Source: Pseudomonas grimontii
GTDB lineage: Bacteria > Pseudomonadota > Gammaproteobacteria > Pseudomonadales > Pseudomonadaceae
DNA: 64,000 nt
Reading direction: 5' to 3'
Assembly: GCF_007858185.1 (NCBI RefSeq)
Contig: NZ_VFES01000013.1
Span: forward strand, 62,006-126,005
The translations under genes were made by a program, and so were the position numbers. Positions within the stretch are counted from its first letter, which is position 1. The number at the start of each line of letters is the position of its first letter. This document shows positions 62,144 to 64,000 of this stretch, piece after piece. Under the pieces are notes generated by a model. It did not search any database. It saw nothing but the letters and a program-made list of their open reading frames with translations, and was not told where the DNA came from.

Positions 62144-63952
62144 CTAGCGATAGCCCCGCGCCTGAACGTCGAACAGCTCGGCATAACGTCCCCCCGCAGC
62201 CATCAGTTGGGTATGGCTGCCCTCCTCCAGCATCTGCCCGCGTTCCAACACAATAATGTGATCGGCACTGCGCACACTGGAAAAACGGTGGGAAATCAGC
62301 AGGGTCATGCGGCCCCTGGCATGCTCACGGAAGTGCTCGAACACTGCCGCTTCAGCCCCGGCATCCAGCGCGGCAGTGGGTTCATCGAGGATCAGCAGAT
62401 CGGCATCCTGACGCATATACGCCCGCGACAAGGCCACTTTCTGCCACTGCCCACCGGACAGTTCCTGGCCTGCAAACCAGCGTCCCAACTGGGTTGAATA
62501 GGTATGGCTCAAGCGCTCGATAAATTCGGCCGCCACACCTTGAGTGGCAGCGCTGCGCCAGCGTGCCTGGTCGTCCAGGGCGTCGACATCACCGACTCCC
62601 AGGTTCTCGCCGACGGTCATCTGGTAGCGGATGTAGTCCTGGAAAATAACGCCGATGCGCTGGCGCAGAGTGTGCTCGTCCCACTCCTGCAGGTCGCTGC
62701 CATCCAGCAGGATGCGGCCCTCATCCGGGGTATACAGGCGGGTCAGCAGTTTGATCAGGCTGGTCTTGCCGGAGCCGTTTTCACCCACCAGTGCCAGGCT
62801 TTTCCCCGGTGCCAGGTGCAGGCTGATATTGCGCAGCGCGGCAGATTCAGCGCCTGGGTAGGTGAACCCGACCTGCTCGCAGCGCAGGCCATCGCCAGGG
62901 CGCGCCCCCTGGGTGAGCCGGCCGTGCGGCGTGATCACGGGGGTTTCAAGGTATTCATACAGGTCCGAGAGGAACAAGCTGTCGTCGTACAGCCCGGCAA
63001 TTGCGCTGAGGCTGGCGGTGATTGCAGCTTGCCCCTGCTTGAACAGCACGATGTACATGGTCATCTGGCCGAGGCTCGTCTGGCCACGCACGGTGTCGAG
63101 TACCACCCAGGCGTAGGCCAGGTAAAACGCTGCGGTGCCCAGCAGGCCCAATGCAAAGCCCCAGGCGTCGCGGCGCAGCGTCAATTCGCGGTCCTCCGTA
63201 TACAAGCGCTGAGCGTTGTCGCGATAGCGCTGGAGGAACAGCGGTGCCAGGCCAAACAGCTTGACCTCCTTGGCATGGGACTCGTGGGAGAGCAAGGATT
63301 CCAGGTAGTTCTGCTGGCGCGTCTCCGGTGCGCGCCGGTGGAACAGGCGGAACGCGTTGCCAGAAAAATGCGTCTCGGCGAAGAACACCGGCAACGCACC
63401 GACCACCAGAATCAACAGGGCCCACGGCGAAAAGTGCACCAACAGGACAGCAAAGCTGACCAGCGAAATGAGGTTCTGCACCAATCCCAGTCCTTTCGTC
63501 ACCAGGCTCAGCGGGCGCGTCGAAGCACCCTGGCGCACGCGCACCAGCTTGTCGTAGAACTCAGCGTCTTCAAATTGCAGCAGCGAAAGGGTCTGGGCTT
63601 TCTCCAGGACCATCAGATTGACCTTCACGCCCAACTTCACCCGCAACAGCGACTGCTGCATCGACAGCGCCCGTTGCGCAGCCGCCAACAACGCCAGCAC
63701 GCCGGCCTCGGCCAACACGTAGCGCATCACTGGCCACACGGGTGCCTGGCTGCCGGCCGCATGAACCTGCATGGCGTGGACCACGGCATCCACAATGCGC
63801 TGACCAATCCAGGCGGCCAGGGCGGGCAGAAGCCCGGCGACAATCGTCGCCAGCAACAGCCCCATGAACAGTGGCCGTGAGGTTTCCCACACCAGTCCCA
63901 GTGCCCTGCGCGCCTGGATGGAAAACGCGCTCAATCGATTGAACAGCACCAT
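62144..63952 (-). CDS. ABC exporter with fused membrane and ATPase domains
   Basis: A 602-residue half-transporter. The membrane domain spans about residues 1-330 with six segments (LFMGLLLATIVAGLLPALAA, FSPWALLILVVGALPVFFAE, GFALGLLGTAAFYLAYAWVV). The ATPase follows with Walker A GENGSGKTS, signature LSGGQWQKVALSRAY and Walker B LLILDEPTAALD. The ATG at 63952 or a GTG at 63961 could start it; AAGGAG lies 3 bases from the GTG and 12 from the ATG. The type is often found with peptide or lipid export; no precursor gene is visible nearby. Monocistronic as far as the window shows. Confidence 0.88.
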   Translation of the reverse strand: MVLFNRLSAFSIQARRALGLVWETSRPLFMGLLLATIVAGLLPALAAWIGQRIVDAVVHAMQVHAAGSQAPVWPVMRYVLAEAGVLALLAAAQRALSMQQSLLRVKLGVKVNLMVLEKAQTLSLLQFEDAEFYDKLVRVRQGASTRPLSLVTKGLGLVQNLISLVSFAVLLVHFSPWALLILVVGALPVFFAETHFSGNAFRLFHRRAPETRQQNYLESLLSHESHAKEVKLFGLAPLFLQRYRDNAQRLYTEDRELTLRRDAWGFALGLLGTAAFYLAYAWVVLDTVRGQTSLGQMTMYIVLFKQGQAAITASLSAIAGLYDDSLFLSDLYEYLETPVITPHGRLTQGARPGDGLRCEQVGFTYPGAESAALRNISLHLAPGKSLALVGENGSGKTSLIKLLTRLYTPDEGRILLDGSDLQEWDEHTLRQRIGVIFQDYIRYQMTVGENLGVGDVDALDDQARWRSAATQGVAAEFIERLSHTYSTQLGRWFAGQELSGGQWQKVALSRAYMRQDADLLILDEPTAALDAGAEAAVFEHFREHARGRMTLLISHRFSSVRSADHIIVLERGQMLEEGSHTQLMAAGGRYAELFDVQARGYR

Positions 63953-64000
63953 GAATGGCACGGGCTCCTTGAGGTGGGTATGACGGCCAAGTCTCTCACA

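Noticed and set aside
62504..63880. 458-codon open frame on the plus strand
   Set aside because: It is antisense to the ABC exporter and very rich in Gln/His/Arg; no recognisable domain.
1..64000. CRISPR arrays, tRNA or rRNA genes, phage or transposon cores
   Set aside because: No regularly spaced direct repeats, no tRNA-like cloverleaf and no transposase or integrase frame were noticed in the window.

Overview
The window looks like chromosome from a Pseudomonas of the P. fluorescens group. The basis is the GC-rich coding sequence, the Pseudomonas-type REP/REPIN hairpin near 56.0-56.2 kb, the acdS/acdR pair, the glcC-glcDEFG cluster, and amiC/amiR next to urt/ure genes. This is gene-content inference, not a taxonomic computation. 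I saw no rRNA, tRNA, CRISPR array, transposase, integrase or phage structural gene.

Layout. (1) 0-8 kb is a patchwork of small regulator/enzyme pairs (HxlR/DoxX, TetR/thioesterase, LysR/MDR oxidoreductase) and decayed sequence, including a multiply frameshifted livG-like ABC ATPase at 5.7-6.1 kb. (2) 8-17.2 kb is a LysR regulator divergent from a peptide-scavenging operon: a five-gene Opp/Dpp-type ABC importer followed, with ATGA overlaps, by two M20 peptidases. (3) 17.2-20.1 kb carries acdS (ACC deaminase), its divergent Lrp-type regulator acdR, and two small tandem paralogous genes of unknown function downstream of acdS. (4) 20-25.5 kb holds an AraC regulator, a Tat-exported aldo/keto reductase, a membrane protein, a graveyard joining three truncated genes, and an HxlR/quinone-reductase pair. 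(5) 25.7-36.4 kb is an iron-siderophore island: two paralogous TonB receptors, an MFS transporter, a FecI-type sigma factor with FecR, and a periplasmic-binding-protein/FecCD/ATPase importer. The two receptor promoters share a 31-bp element (26/31 identical), which suggests both belong to the sigma factor regulon. (6) 36.5-50.7 kb is a nitrogen-scavenging island: amidase, amiR and amiC on the minus strand, then urtABCDE and ureEF-ureAB-ureC-ureGD on the plus strand.

The most interesting signal is the leader in front of urtA. A near-perfect sigma-54 promoter (40550-40565) is followed by two stem-loops, the first with an A1/G4 hexaloop as expected for an ANTAR target RNA. The second stem-loop is mutually exclusive with an intrinsic terminator (40691-40728). 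With amiC (cytosolic amide sensor) and amiR (ANTAR antiterminator) next door, this reads as nitrogen-limited, amide-responsive antitermination of urea/amide uptake and urease. ureC carries an apparent one-base insertion in a T run (48893-48896) that separates the last 80-90 codons from the rest.

(7) 50.7-56 kb is glcC with two matching FCD-GntR operators, then glcDEFG. (8) 56.2-62.1 kb is an SsuABC/TauABC-type ABC importer with a 790-residue PHP-like protein of unknown substrate, divergent from a GntR/UTRA regulator. (9) The right edge is an ABC exporter with fused membrane and ATPase domains.
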